Shown one piece after another: positions 41,906-51,884 of a stretch of DNA of 64,000 nt. A program made the translations under genes and the position numbers. Origin of the DNA: Granulosicoccus sp965214025. Lineage in GTDB: Bacteria; Pseudomonadota; Gammaproteobacteria; Granulosicoccales; Granulosicoccaceae. The stretch lies in the NCBI GenBank assembly GCA_965214025.1, contig CBDCAW010000002.1:16224-80223 (forward strand). Reading direction: 5' to 3'. A model generated the notes under the pieces. That model was not told where the DNA came from and searched no databases. It was given only the letters and a program-made list of their open reading frames with translations. How positions within the stretch are numbered: position 1 is the first letter of the stretch; each line of letters opens with the position of its first letter.

Positions 41906-42571
41906 CTAGTTCGACGACTGCAGGCGGGCGTTCTCCCTCGCCAATGAATCGAGTATCCGTTCGGTGACGTCGATGCGCTGGTTGGCGAACAGGACGCCAT
42001 CGCTGACGATGAGATCGTAGTCGTGGTGCTTGCCGAATTCCGCGATGGCTTCCAGCACCAGGATGCGCACCTTCTTGAACTCGTTATTTTTCTGGATATT
42101 CAGCTCTTCGCGGAAATCTTGCTCACTGCGCCGTACCCGCCGCTCCAGGCCACGGGTTTCCCGATCGAGCTGCATGCGCTCGCTATCGGTGAACTCGAGC
42201 GTAGAATCTGCAAGCCTGGCGGCTAGTGAAGCCAGCTCCGCGCGCTGGCCTTCGAGCGCTGACTGGCGCGGCGCGAATTCGGCTTCCAGACGTTTCTCGG
42301 CCGCGATGGCCTGCGGTGCCTTGCCGATCAGATAGGGGATATCAACGAAACCGATGCGCGACAGGGCCACACGGGAACCGGCATCCGCATCGGCGCCGAC
42401 TTCGTTGGCGGAATTGTCGTTGGCGAAGTTGTCGGCCGCGGCAACGACCGGAACGGCTACGGCTACGAACAGCAAGCCAGCTGTGATCGACCAGAGCAGG
42501 AACGGTGCCGACCACAGACCGAAGCGTGGCCGGATCGATGCTTCTCTGAAACCTTCAATGGCAGCTATCAA
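41906..42571 (-). CDS. skp: OmpH/Skp-family periplasmic chaperone
   Basis: A hydrophobic signal segment (LLFVAVAVPVVAAAD) is followed by VALSRIGFVDIPYLIGKAPQAIAAEKRLEAEF, a long charged coiled coil (QRAELASLAARLADS...LDRETRGLERRVRRSEQDF) and a C-terminal strand (YDLIVSDGVLFANQRIDVTERIL), the jellyfish architecture of Skp, which shields outer-membrane proteins in the periplasm. The start is uncertain: the frame is open to 42682, overlapping bamA; the TTG at 42571 avoids this overlap. Position between bamA and lpxD is canonical. Confidence 0.88.
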   Translation of the reverse strand: MIAAIEGFREASIRPRFGLWSAPFLLWSITAGLLFVAVAVPVVAAADNFANDNSANEVGADADAGSRVALSRIGFVDIPYLIGKAPQAIAAEKRLEAEFAPRQSALEGQRAELASLAARLADSTLEFTDSERMQLDRETRGLERRVRRSEQDFREELNIQKNNEFKKVRILVLEAIAEFGKHHDYDLIVSDGVLFANQRIDVTERILDSLARENARLQSSN

Positions 42572-42608
42572 CGTGCATTCCTGGGGGCTTGCGCCTCTGA
42601 TGCGGGCA

Positions 42609-45032
42609 TCAAAAGATGGAACCGATCGTGAACTGGAAATCTTCCACCCTGTCTCCCTCTTCTTCCTTATAGGGGTAGGCAAGGCTGAATGTCAACGGCC
42701 CGACCGGCGAGAGCCAGACGAAGGCCACGCCGTAAGTGGCCCTGAGATCCTCGTATTCAAAATCGTCTACATCAGTGTAGACGTTCCCGAAATCGGAGAA
42801 CAGGCTAAAGCGGGTGGCGCCCGGTTCCTCCACGAACGGTGGCGGAAAGATCACCTCCACGGTACCCAGCGCACGGAAGTCGCCACCGGCTGCGTTGCCG
42901 AACGAATCCTTCGGGCCGACACTGCCGCTACGAAAGCCACGCAAGGTTTGCACGCCACCGGCGAAATAACGCTTGAAGAAAGGCAAGGTCTCGAAATCGC
43001 CGTAGCCGGTACCGCCGTCGAAGCGCAGATTGGTGGAAAACGTGTAGCGCTGGCTGATCGGGTAAAAATACTCAAAGCTGTAACCGAGACGGTAGAAGGT
43101 CAGGTCACTGGCGGGGATCGCCGCATCGAGGTTCAGGCGATGCACCGAGCCTTCGGTGGCAAATACCGTGCGGTTCCGGGTGTCGTACGTGAAGCCGGTG
43201 GAAAGATTGAAGACGTTGTAGGTATCGCCGTTCTCGTCGAGGAACGCGTTGATGTCATCGGGCGTGGCTACCGTGGGCGTGATATCGGTTTGCTCGAAAC
43301 CACCGCCGATACGGAACGTGGAGAACTCGCTCAGCGGTACCCCGAAGCTCAGGCTGGTACCTCTCGTGTCGCTGATGTAACGCGATCGGGAGCTGTCGCT
43401 GTCGGTATCTGTCTCTCGGATGAAACCGCTGATCGTGCGGCTGATGCCATCGTCGGTGAAGTAGGGATCCACAAACGTCGCCGACAGCTGTTTCGTGGTG
43501 TCAGAGGTGTCGAAGGCGAACTGCACGCTCTCCCCGCTACCGAAGAGGTTTTCCTGTGAAAAGGCCAGGTTCACCGACACACCGCCATCGGAGCCGTAAC
43601 CGACACCTGCACTGAACGAACCGGACGGGCCCTCGGTGACGTTCACTTCCAGATCCACCTGGTCGTCGGTGCCTGGCACGCGCGGGTTGCGGATGGTCAC
43701 GCTCTGCATGAACGGCAGGCGCTGCAGGCGGATGCGCGAGCGATCCACCAGCGCCGGCGAGAAGCGGCTGCCTTCGAGCTGACGCATCTCGCGCCTGAGC
43801 ACCTCGTCACGCGTCTTGTACTGACCGGTGAAGTTGATCCGCCGGACGTACACACGCTTACCGGGCCTGACATCGAAGGTGAGCCCCACGCTGCGTTCGG
43901 TATCGTCGATATCGGGGATCACATCGACCTCGGCGAAGGCGTAGCCGTCCTGGCCGAGCCGATCGCTGACAGCGTTGCTGCTGCGCACGATATCCTTGCG
44001 CGAGAACTGCGTTCCGGGCTGCACATCGATCAACGCCAGCATCTCATCGCGCGGAATATCCACCGTGCCTGCCAGGTTCACGTCGCGCACGCGATAGCGA
44101 TCGCCTTCACGTACATTGATGACGATGAAGATGTCGCGCTTGTCCGGCGAGATGGACACCTGAGTGGATTCCACGTCGAACTGGATGAAACCGCGATCCT
44201 GGTAGTACGAACGCAAGGTCTCCAGATCAGCCTGCAGCTTCACCTGCGAGTACTCGTCGGCCGAACTGAACGGGTTGATGGTCTTCTCGCTCGACTGCAG
44301 CAGCCCGACCAGCGTTTCCTCGGAAAACGACGTGTTGCCGATGATGTTGATGTGACGGATGGTGGCGACAGACCCTTCGACGATGTCGATATCAATCGCC
44401 ACCCGGTTGCGCGGCAGGGGTTCCGTCTTGACGTCGATGCGCATGCCGTAGTTGCCGGAACTGAAGTAGACCCGCCGCAGCTCCCGCTCCACCGTCTCGA
44501 GAATCGATCGGTTGTACACACGCCCGGGGGCGATATCCGCACGGCTCAACGAGTCTTCGAGGTCTTCTGTGGGAATCTTGGAGTTGCCATCGATGGTGAT
44601 GCTGCCAATGGCGGGGCGCTCGACCACCTCGACTACCAGGATGCCGGCACCGCGCCGCTTGATCACCACGTTGTCGAACAGGCCGGTCTTGTAGAGCGCA
44701 CGCAGCGCCCGAGCGCCGTCTCGGGACGGCGTGAAGTTCTCGCGCTGGCGCACCGGCAGGTAGGTCAGGATCGTGCCCAGATCAATGCGTTCGTTGCCCT
44801 CGATGACGATATCGGTGACGACGAAGGAGGTATCGCGTTCAGCGCCTGAACTTTCGGTAACTGAACTTCCCGTGCCTGAAATGGCGCTACCGGCGTCACC
44901 GGGCACGCTCTCCAGCTCAAGGCTCTGAGCGCTCGCGCTCGCACTGGCCAATGCAGCGGCGAGCAGCACCAGGGCGCACAACGGCAGGCCGTGCAGCCAC
45001 CGGGCTGCGCAGGGCGATCGGGGGTATGTCAT
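42609..45032 (-). CDS. bamA: Outer membrane protein assembly factor BamA
   Basis: The 807-residue core subunit of the BAM complex inserts beta-barrel proteins in the outer membrane. A signal peptide ends near ASASAQS, then five POTRA domains (about 50-450; e.g. FVVTDIVIEGNERIDLGTIL) and a 16-strand barrel with the conserved loop-6 VRGF-like LRGFRSGSVGP and a closing aromatic FTIGSIF. A short Ser/Gly-rich insert follows the signal. Its ATG overlaps the rseP stop by 4 bp. Confidence 0.96.
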   Translation of the reverse strand: MTYPRSPCAARWLHGLPLCALVLLAAALASASASAQSLELESVPGDAGSAISGTGSSVTESSGAERDTSFVVTDIVIEGNERIDLGTILTYLPVRQRENFTPSRDGARALRALYKTGLFDNVVIKRRGAGILVVEVVERPAIGSITIDGNSKIPTEDLEDSLSRADIAPGRVYNRSILETVERELRRVYFSSGNYGMRIDVKTEPLPRNRVAIDIDIVEGSVATIRHINIIGNTSFSEETLVGLLQSSEKTINPFSSADEYSQVKLQADLETLRSYYQDRGFIQFDVESTQVSISPDKRDIFIVINVREGDRYRVRDVNLAGTVDIPRDEMLALIDVQPGTQFSRKDIVRSSNAVSDRLGQDGYAFAEVDVIPDIDDTERSVGLTFDVRPGKRVYVRRINFTGQYKTRDEVLRREMRQLEGSRFSPALVDRSRIRLQRLPFMQSVTIRNPRVPGTDDQVDLEVNVTEGPSGSFSAGVGYGSDGGVSVNLAFSQENLFGSGESVQFAFDTSDTTKQLSATFVDPYFTDDGISRTISGFIRETDTDSDSSRSRYISDTRGTSLSFGVPLSEFSTFRIGGGFEQTDITPTVATPDDINAFLDENGDTYNVFNLSTGFTYDTRNRTVFATEGSVHRLNLDAAIPASDLTFYRLGYSFEYFYPISQRYTFSTNLRFDGGTGYGDFETLPFFKRYFAGGVQTLRGFRSGSVGPKDSFGNAAGGDFRALGTVEVIFPPPFVEEPGATRFSLFSDFGNVYTDVDDFEYEDLRATYGVAFVWLSPVGPLTFSLAYPYKEEEGDRVEDFQFTIGSIF

Positions 45033-46396
45033 CCGAGCAGGCGCCCCAGGTCGTTGTAGAAGGCGATGAACATCAGGCTGCCGAGCAGCACGATGCCCAG
45101 CTGCTGGCCCCAGATCTGTACGCGCTCGGATACCGGCTTGCCACGCACGGCCTCGGCAGCGAAGTACATCAGATGCCCCCCGTCCAGCATCGGTACCGGC
45201 AACAGGTTGAGCACGGCCAGGCTGATGCTGATCAGAGCAATGAAGTTCACGTAATGGTCGAGCCCTACGGTAGCCGATTGACCGGCGAACTGAGCGATGC
45301 TGATCGGGCCGCTGATGTTGTCGATCGAGGCCTGACCGGTAACCAGCTTGCCGAGCATGCGCACCGTGAGCACCGACATGCTCCAGGTGCGCTGCACGGC
45401 ACGCATCAGCGACTCCAGCGGCGGGTAGCTGACGACCACGCGCGAACGTTCGGCCAACACCGCCGACTGGTTTTCCGACACACCGATACGCCCGACGTCG
45501 CCCTCGGGACTCGCCACGGCCTCGGGCGTGATCGAAAGCTCGCGTGAGCCCCCTGCCCGTTGCACCTCGAGCTGCAGCTTCTTGCCCGCATTGGGTTGTA
45601 CCGCCGCGACGAAATCCTGCCAGGTCGCGATCGGCTCGCCATCGACCGACAGCACTCGATCGCCTGCACGCAGCCCGGCGGCCTTGCCCGGGCCGTCGAG
45701 CACATCACCGATGATCGGATCCACCTGCGGCCACCAGAGACTGAACCCCAGGTTGGCCACACCATCACCACCGGACTTCAGAAGCGCACCGGCTTCCACC
45801 GCGAGCTGCCGGGTCGGGGTTGCGCCATCGGCCTGCTCGACCGCGATCGGTATCGGCCCGCTCGCATCGAGAGAGGCGTCGAGCAGGGCGATGCGGGCGT
45901 CGGCCCAGGTAGGGGTCTGTTCACCGTCCACCTCGACGATGCGATCCTCGAAGCGGAATCCGGCCTGCTCGGCGGCCGAGCCCTTCGCTACCTCGCCGAT
46001 CAACGGTGCGATGCCACTGATCCCCATCATGAACACCAGCCAGTAAGCCACGATGGCGAGCGCGAAGTTGGCCAATGGCCCGGCAACGACCACGGCTGCC
46101 CGCGCCGCCAGCGGTTGCGTGTTGAACGCGCGATGACGCTCTTCCGGTGCCACCGTGGCCTCGCGTTCATCGAGCATCTTCACGTACCCGCCCAGCGGAA
46201 TGGCGGCGATCACATACTCGGTGCCGTCGACCTTGCCGCGACGTTGCCACAGCGGTTTGCCGAAGCCGATGGAATAGCGCAGAACCTTGATGCCGACGCG
46301 CCGCGCCACCCAGAAATGGCCGTACTCGTGGATCGAGATCAGGATGCCGAGTGCGACCACGAAGGCCACGGCACTGATCGCTACGTTGCTGAACAT
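45029..46396 (-). CDS. rseP: Site-2 zinc metalloprotease RseP
   Basis: A 455-residue inner-membrane protease that cuts anti-sigma factor RseA and leftover signal peptides. The first helix bears HEYGH (H23, E24, H27); two PDZ domains lie at about 110-190 and 205-290 (the second with GLRAGDRVLSVDGEPI); the third metal ligand is in NLLPVPMLDGGHL. ATG at 46396 puts the HExxH at its usual position; the frame upstream is not expected to be used. It overlaps bamA and follows dxr by about 150 bp. Confidence 0.95.
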   Translation of the reverse strand: MFSNVAISAVAFVVALGILISIHEYGHFWVARRVGIKVLRYSIGFGKPLWQRRGKVDGTEYVIAAIPLGGYVKMLDEREATVAPEERHRAFNTQPLAARAAVVVAGPLANFALAIVAYWLVFMMGISGIAPLIGEVAKGSAAEQAGFRFEDRIVEVDGEQTPTWADARIALLDASLDASGPIPIAVEQADGATPTRQLAVEAGALLKSGGDGVANLGFSLWWPQVDPIIGDVLDGPGKAAGLRAGDRVLSVDGEPIATWQDFVAAVQPNAGKKLQLEVQRAGGSRELSITPEAVASPEGDVGRIGVSENQSAVLAERSRVVVSYPPLESLMRAVQRTWSMSVLTVRMLGKLVTGQASIDNISGPISIAQFAGQSATVGLDHYVNFIALISISLAVLNLLPVPMLDGGHLMYFAAEAVRGKPVSERVQIWGQQLGIVLLGSLMFIAFYNDLGRLLG

Positions 46397-46548
46397 GGAC
46401 GACTCATGGAGCAGTACGTGGGAGGATGAATAAACGGTGGAAAGACAAGCCGGGCGCATCGAAAGGCGGTGGCGGGTAACGAGCGAAGCGGACCGCCTGG
46501 TTCACACCGAGTGCCCCCGTGACACAGTGGTCATGCTGTTGGAATGAT

Positions 46549-47760
46549 CTAGTTCATCGCGGAGCGCTGGCAACGATTCACCAGAGTATGGGCTAAACGC
46601 CGCGCCTCGTCGTCCGCCTCAATGATAGTGGTCAAATCGTCGACCGTGGAGATTTTTGCCTGTTCCAGCGTGCTTTCGACGATCCCCACGAGTTGCATAA
46701 AAGAGACATTTCCATCGAGAAACGCCGCCACCGCTACCTCATTGGCAGCATTCAGAACCGCAGGAGCGGTGCCGCCGAGGCGCACTGCCTCGAAGGCCAG
46801 CCCAAGGGCCGGAAAGCGTTGCGGATCAGGTGATTCGAAATGCAAGCTTGCCACTTCGGCCAGGTCCAGCTGCGCAACGCCGGACTCGATGCGTTCGGGC
46901 CAGGCGAGCGCGTGGGCGATCGGCGTACGCATGTCAGGGCGGCCCAGCTGTGCGATCACCGAGCCATCGAGGTAGCTGACCATGGAATGAACCACGCTCT
47001 CCGGATGAATCACCACGCTGACCCGTGCAGCCGGTAGATCGAACAGATGACAGGCCTCGATGACTTCGAGACCCTTGTTCATGAGGGTGGCGGAATCCAC
47101 CGAAATCTTCGGCCCCATCGACCAGTTGGGATGCTTTACCGCTTGTTGCGGAGTTACAACACTCAGCTGCTCGACGGTAAATTCCCGAAAAGGCCCACCC
47201 GAGGCCGTCAGCAGTATCTGGGCAACACCTGCCAGATGCACGCCGCCGCTGCCGGCGGGCAGGCTTTGGAAGATGGCGTTATGTTCACTGTCCACCGGCA
47301 TGATGCGCGCCCCGGATTCATGGGCGGCCGTCATCAGCAAGGGCCCGCTCATGACCAGCGCTTCCTTGTTCGCCAGCAGCAGACGCTTGCCCGCGTTCGC
47401 CGCGGCCAGCGTCGACAGCAACCCGGCGGCGCCGACGATCCCTGCGACCACCACATCGACCTCGTCGTGGGCGGCCAGCGCCTGCACCGCCTCCGGCCCC
47501 TGGCGGACCTCGACGGGCAACCCTCTCGCTCGTACCGCTCGTTCGAGCTGCATGGCCGCATCGGCATCGTGCATGATCGCGATCGCAGGACGGAATTGCT
47601 CGCACTGAGCAAGCAGCTCGGCATCGCGCCGGTTCCCCACCAGGGCATGGACGCGGTAACGATCGGGGTGGCGCGCCAGCACGTCGAGCGTGCTGACACC
47701 GATGGAGCCGGTGGAGCCGAGCAAGGCGACGTTCTGGATCGAATCGGAGCGCCGCGTCAT
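46549..47760 (-). CDS. dxr: 1-deoxy-D-xylulose-5-phosphate reductoisomerase
   Basis: A 403-residue NADPH enzyme of the MEP isoprenoid pathway, needed for undecaprenyl phosphate. Motifs include LLGSTGSIGVSTLDVL (NADPH site), LANKEALVMSG, MPVDSEHNAIFQSL (metal site), LTASGGPFREF, HPNWSMGPKISVDSATLMNKGLEVIEA and VVIHPESVVHSMV. Length is typical. The gene lies between cdsA and rseP. Confidence 0.96.
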   Translation of the reverse strand: MTRRSDSIQNVALLGSTGSIGVSTLDVLARHPDRYRVHALVGNRRDAELLAQCEQFRPAIAIMHDADAAMQLERAVRARGLPVEVRQGPEAVQALAAHDEVDVVVAGIVGAAGLLSTLAAANAGKRLLLANKEALVMSGPLLMTAAHESGARIMPVDSEHNAIFQSLPAGSGGVHLAGVAQILLTASGGPFREFTVEQLSVVTPQQAVKHPNWSMGPKISVDSATLMNKGLEVIEACHLFDLPAARVSVVIHPESVVHSMVSYLDGSVIAQLGRPDMRTPIAHALAWPERIESGVAQLDLAEVASLHFESPDPQRFPALGLAFEAVRLGGTAPAVLNAANEVAVAAFLDGNVSFMQLVGIVESTLEQAKISTVDDLTTIIEADDEARRLAHTLVNRCQRSAMN

Positions 47761-47839
47761 CGCACGGCTTGCCGAATGGTTGACCGCAGAACTTGTTCGG
47801 TGGCTTGCCGAGCCGCACGATCGCGGGGAAAAACGTCGA

Positions 47840-48655
47840 TCATGACCAGGCCCAGACGAAGGCGAACAACGGCAGTGCGCCTAGCACGCCATCGATGCGG
47901 TCGAGCAGGCCGCCGTGCCCAGGCAGCAGGCTGCTGCTGTCTTTCATGTTGACCGCTCTCTTCAGACGGCTTTCATGCAGGTCACCGATGACCGAGGCCG
48001 CCGCCGCCAACGCGGTTGCACCGGCGATGGTCCAACGCTGGCCGGTATCGTCGCCGAGCAGGGTGACATAGATCACCAGCAGCACCAGGGTGGCGAGCAA
48101 GCCGCCCCATACCCCTTCCCAGCTCTTGCCCGGGCTGATGAGCGGAGCCAGCTTGCGCCGCCCGAAACGGCGCCCGCTGAAGTAGGCACCGATATCCATG
48201 ACCCAGACTACGGCAAACGCATACAACAGCAGACCGATGGAGGCACCCGGTGCCACGCTGCGCAGATACTGCATGGCCACCGCCGCGATCAGCAAGGCCA
48301 CCGCCCCGCGTAGCAACAGGCTGATGGAAGGCTTCTCGATCGGGGCATGCCGCGGAACAAGATACAATTCGGCCAGCGCGATCACCCAGTACAGCAAGCC
48401 TGCCAGGAACAACCAGCGCATCAGTGCCGGATCCTTCGGAAGGAACAGGATGAGGACGGTGGCAAGCGACACGGCGGCGGCGAAGCCCACCTGCACAGGC
48501 ACGCGCGTCACGCCCGACAGACGGCTCCATTCCCAGGCGCTGGCGGCCACCAGGCAGGCCAGCACCAACGCGAAGACGGCCTTCGAAGCCAGGAAGAGAT
48601 CAAGACTGAACAGCACCAGCATCACGATGGCCGAAATGATGCGCGTCTTAAGCAT
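47840..48655 (-). CDS. cdsA: Phosphatidate cytidylyltransferase
   Basis: A 271-residue membrane enzyme forming CDP-diacylglycerol for phospholipid synthesis. It starts MLKTRIISAIVML and has about eight helices; the conserved cytidylyltransferase signature is near the end: SVIGDLHESRLKRAVNMKDSSSLLPGHGGLLDRIDGVL. The catalytic stretch with GRRFGRRKLAPLISPGKSWEG is also seen. ATG at 48655 is preferred over an upstream extension. Between uppS and dxr. Confidence 0.95.
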   Translation of the reverse strand: MLKTRIISAIVMLVLFSLDLFLASKAVFALVLACLVAASAWEWSRLSGVTRVPVQVGFAAAVSLATVLILFLPKDPALMRWLFLAGLLYWVIALAELYLVPRHAPIEKPSISLLLRGAVALLIAAVAMQYLRSVAPGASIGLLLYAFAVVWVMDIGAYFSGRRFGRRKLAPLISPGKSWEGVWGGLLATLVLLVIYVTLLGDDTGQRWTIAGATALAAAASVIGDLHESRLKRAVNMKDSSSLLPGHGGLLDRIDGVLGALPLFAFVWAWS

Positions 48656-48742
48656 GAGGGCCACCGATCGCGTTGCCGCCGGCGCCACGACGGCCAGCGA
48701 TGATGAGTGCGACAAGCAGCAGGGCTTGTGGCTCGACGACGC

Positions 48743-49483
48743 TCACGCGGCCGGGTCGCTGGTCAGCTGCTCACCGGTGCGACCGAAACGTCGCTGCCGA
48801 CCGGCGTAGAAATCCAGCGCATTGCCAAGCTCGACTTCGCTGAAGTCCGGCCACAGCACATCGGTGAAATACAGCTCCGTATAGGCGAGGTGCCATAGCA
48901 GGTAGTTGCTGATGCGCTTCTCTCCACCCGTACGGATGAACAGATCGGGTTCGGTGAGTTCACCCAGCGATATGTGCCGCGCCATCGCCTCGATGGTGAC
49001 CTGCTCGGGTTGCATCTCGCCGTCGCGCACCTTCACGGCGATCTGACGCGCCGCGTTCGCGATATCCCATCGACCACCGTAGTTCACGGCAATCGCCAGG
49101 TTCAGCCCGCGATTGCCCGCAGTGATGGATTCGGCATTGTCCATCTCGCGTTGCAGTTTCGGCTGGAATGCGGAGCGTTCGCCGATGAAACGGATGCAGA
49201 CATCGTTCTCGCGCAGCTTGTGAACTTCACTCTTCAACGCACGCAGGAACAGATCGAGCAGCAGGCCGACCTCCTGCGCCGGACGACGCCAGTTCTCGCT
49301 GGAGAACGCGAACAACGTCAGTGCTTCGATCTGACGCTTGCCACAGGCTTCGACGACATCGCGCGTGGTCTTGAAACCCGCCTGGTGGCCGGACGCCCGC
49401 GGGCGCCCGCGCTGCCGGGCCCAACGGCCGTTGCCATCCATGATGATGGCGACATGGCGCGGCTTGATGAGAGGCGTGTGCAT
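48743..49483 (-). CDS. uppS: Undecaprenyl diphosphate synthase (cis-prenyltransferase)
   Basis: A 246-residue enzyme making the C55 carrier lipid for peptidoglycan and O-antigen. Catalytic D16 is in HVAIIMDGNGRWARQRG, followed by GHQAG, FAFSSENWRRP, and the C-terminal EPDLFIRTGGEKRISNYLLWHLAYTELYFTD. Length is normal. It lies 19 bp after frr. Confidence 0.96.
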   Translation of the reverse strand: MHTPLIKPRHVAIIMDGNGRWARQRGRPRASGHQAGFKTTRDVVEACGKRQIEALTLFAFSSENWRRPAQEVGLLLDLFLRALKSEVHKLRENDVCIRFIGERSAFQPKLQREMDNAESITAGNRGLNLAIAVNYGGRWDIANAARQIAVKVRDGEMQPEQVTIEAMARHISLGELTEPDLFIRTGGEKRISNYLLWHLAYTELYFTDVLWPDFSEVELGNALDFYAGRQRRFGRTGEQLTSDPAA

Positions 49484-49502
49484 CGGAAGCAGGCTCTACA
49501 GG

Positions 49503-50060
49503 CTAGACCTCCATCAGATCGGATTCCTTCTTCTGCAATATGCCTTCGATATTCTTGATCGCCTCGTCGGTGACCTTCTGCACCTGCTCTTCGCCACGCC
49601 GCTGATCATCCTGCGAGATCTCCTTCTCCTTTTCCAGCTCTTTCAGATCGCCGTTCGCATCGCGGCGGATGTTGCGCACCGCCACCCGGGCATTTTCAGC
49701 CTCACCGCGCACTACCTTGACCATGTCACGGCGGCGCTCCTCGGTCATCGGGGGTACCGGCACTCGAATTACCGTGCCTGCGGTGTTGGGGTTCAGACCC
49801 AGATTCGAATTGATGATCGCCTTCTCCACCGCCGGCACCATGGACTGCTCCCACGGGGTGACCGTGAGCGTACGGGCATCCTCGGTGTTGATGTTGGCGA
49901 CCTGATTGAGCGGCGACTCCGCACCGTAGTAGTCGACCTTGACGTGCTCGAGCAGGCTGGGGTGGGCCCGCCCGGTGCGCAGCCGCGACAGCTCGTTCTC
50001 GAGCGCTTCGGCGGTCTTGTTCATGCGCAGGCGCGCATCCTTCATGATGTCATCGATCAT
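49503..50060 (-). CDS. frr: Ribosome recycling factor
   Basis: The 185-residue two-domain protein splits post-termination ribosomes with EF-G. It begins MIDDIMKDARLRMNKTAEAL and has LRTGRAHPSLLEHVKVDYYG, then INSNLGLNPNTAGTVIRVPVPPMTEERRRDMVK, and a charged C-terminal helix. Length is exactly typical. It starts 7 bp after the pyrH stop. Confidence 0.97.
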   Translation of the reverse strand: MIDDIMKDARLRMNKTAEALENELSRLRTGRAHPSLLEHVKVDYYGAESPLNQVANINTEDARTLTVTPWEQSMVPAVEKAIINSNLGLNPNTAGTVIRVPVPPMTEERRRDMVKVVRGEAENARVAVRNIRRDANGDLKELEKEKEISQDDQRRGEEQVQKVTDEAIKNIEGILQKKESDLMEV

Positions 50061-50067
50061 TTGATCC

Positions 50068-50787
50068 TCACTGTACAGTGGTGCCGACGCTCTCGCCGGT
50101 CACGAGCCGCATCAGATCGCCGCTCTTGTTCATGTTGAATACCTTCACGGGCAGGGCGTTGTCACGGCACATGACCAGCGCCGTGGTATCCATGACGCCC
50201 AGCCGTTGCTGGATCGCCTCGTCGAAACCCAGGGTGTCGTAGCGCACCGCATCATCGTGCTTCATCGGGTCCTTGTTGAAGATGCCGTCGACCTTGGTGC
50301 CCTTGATCATGATGTCGGCTCCGACCTCGACGGCCCGCAGGCTGGCGGCTGAATCCGTGGTGAAGAACGGGTTACCGGTACCGGCGGCGAACAGTACGAT
50401 GCGCCCTTTCTCCAGGTGCCGCACCGCACGACGGCGGATGTAATCCTCACAGACGGCGTTGATGGGTAACGCCGACATCACCCGGCAGTAGGCGCCCAGG
50501 TTTTCCAGTGCATCCTGCATCGAGAGACTGTTGATCACCGTGGCCAGCATGCCCATGTGGTCGCCGGTGACCCGATCCATGCCACCTTCCGCAAGCCCGG
50601 CACCGCGGAATATGTTGCCGCCGCCCACGACCATGGCAACCTCGACACCCCGATCGCTGACTTCCTTGACCTGCGCCGCCAGCTGCCGGATGTAGGACGG
50701 GTCGATGCCGTAGTCGAGATCGCCCATGAGCGCCTCGCCACTGAGCTTCAGCAGTATGCGCTGGTAGGCGGGGCTGGCAGACGGCAT
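50068..50787 (-). CDS. pyrH: UMP kinase
   Basis: A 239-residue hexameric kinase producing UDP. Motifs: RILLKLSGEALMG, VVGGGNIFRGAGL, DHMGMLATVINSLSMQDAL, GTGNPFFTTDSAASLRA and VMCRDNALPVKVFNMN. ATG at 50787 has GGAGAG just upstream and gives the usual N-terminus; an in-frame ATG four codons earlier is possible. A terminator hairpin separates it from tsf, so it likely has its own promoter or depends on readthrough. Confidence 0.96.
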   Translation of the reverse strand: MPSASPAYQRILLKLSGEALMGDLDYGIDPSYIRQLAAQVKEVSDRGVEVAMVVGGGNIFRGAGLAEGGMDRVTGDHMGMLATVINSLSMQDALENLGAYCRVMSALPINAVCEDYIRRRAVRHLEKGRIVLFAAGTGNPFFTTDSAASLRAVEVGADIMIKGTKVDGIFNKDPMKHDDAVRYDTLGFDEAIQQRLGVMDTTALVMCRDNALPVKVFNMNKSGDLMRLVTGESVGTTVQ

Positions 50788-50813
50788 GTTTCTCTCCACG
50801 TGGGTGTTGGCAC

Positions 50814-50844
50814 AAAAAAGCCGGGAGCGAGTGAGGCACCCGGC
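50814..50844 (-). terminator. Rho-independent terminator between tsf and pyrH
   Basis: On the minus strand, GCCGGG (50844-50839) pairs with CCCGGC (50825-50820) around a 13-nt loop and is followed by TTTTTT (50819-50814). It lies 153 bp after the tsf stop and about 27 bp before the pyrH start, so it could end the rpsB-tsf transcript or attenuate pyrH. Confidence 0.8.
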
Positions 50845-50996
50845 CGATTTGCCGGCTACACATCGATCACCGGCCGGATAACACGGACCGATGACGATGC
50901 AGGCTGCTGCAAGAGTGTAGCGGTTCCAGCCAGGCTTTCATCTCGCGCTTGCACTCTGGTGCCTGTCGACGGCTTGACTGAACGGGTAGCGACTCG

Positions 50997-51884
50997 CTAC
51001 TTGTCGGTGTCGGTCTCGGCATCGCGCACCTGCGCCATGACCTCATCGGCAAAGTTCTCCTGCTTCTTCTCGATGCCTTCACCGACTTCCAGGCGATGGA
51101 AGGCCAGCACTTTTGCACCGGCGGATTTCAGCAGCGCCCCGACGCTCTGGTCCGGGTCCTTGACGAAAGGTTGGCCGACCAGGGTGATCTCTGCCAGGTA
51201 CTTGCGGATACGGCCCTGCACCATCTTCTCGACGATCTCGGCAGGCTTGCCGCTCTCACCGGCCTCGGCGATCAGAATGGCCTTCTCCTTCTCGAGCAGT
51301 TCGGCAGGCACTTCGCTTTCATCGATGCACACCGGCTTGCTCGCCGCCACGTGCATGGCGATATCACGACCCAAAGCGGCATCGCCACCTTCGAGCTCGA
51401 CGACCACACCGATGCGCCCACTGTGCGAGTACCCGGTGAACTGCCCGCCATTGCCGGAACCTGCCATGAAGCGGCGCACCTGAACGTTCTCGCCGATCTT
51501 GGCGACCAACGTCTTGCGTACCTCTTCGAGCGGCTCGCCGTCGATGACGATCGCGTCGACCGATGCCGGCTGATCGGCCAGCACGGCAGCAACGACCCGA
51601 TCGCTGAAGGTGATGAAATCTTCCGCCTTCGCGGCGAAGTCTGTCTGGCTGTTGATTTCGACGACCGCGAAGCGGCGGCTATCGTCCGTGATGCTGATGA
51701 CGACGGCGCCTTCGGCCGCCATATTGCCGGATTTCTTGTCGGCCTTCGCAAGGCCGGAAATCCGCATCTGCTCCACGGCAGCTTCCATGTCACCCTCACT
51801 GGCCGTGAGGGCCTTCTTGCATTCCATCATGCCGGCGCCCGTGCGCTCACGCAGCTCCTTGACCATGGCAGCGGAAATTTGCAT
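50997..51884 (-). CDS. tsf: Translation elongation factor Ts
   Basis: The 295-residue EF-Tu guanine-nucleotide exchange factor. The N-terminal UBA-like region reads MVKELRERTGAGMMECKKAL, the conserved TDF-x-A-x4-F motif is NSQTDFAAKAEDF, and the core ends VVELEGGDAALGRDIAMHVAAS. Length is typical of gammaproteobacteria. ATG at 51884 matches the family start. It follows rpsB after a 326-bp gap, longer than usual. Confidence 0.97.
   Translation of the reverse strand: MQISAAMVKELRERTGAGMMECKKALTASEGDMEAAVEQMRISGLAKADKKSGNMAAEGAVVISITDDSRRFAVVEINSQTDFAAKAEDFITFSDRVVAAVLADQPASVDAIVIDGEPLEEVRKTLVAKIGENVQVRRFMAGSGNGGQFTGYSHSGRIGVVVELEGGDAALGRDIAMHVAASKPVCIDESEVPAELLEKEKAILIAEAGESGKPAEIVEKMVQGRIRKYLAEITLVGQPFVKDPDQSVGALLKSAGAKVLAFHRLEVGEGIEKKQENFADEVMAQVRDAETDTDK

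Noticed and set aside
42572..42682. Longer Skp start overlapping bamA
   Set aside because: It would overlap the bamA C-terminus by ~74 bp and put 37 charged residues before the signal helix, which would block export.
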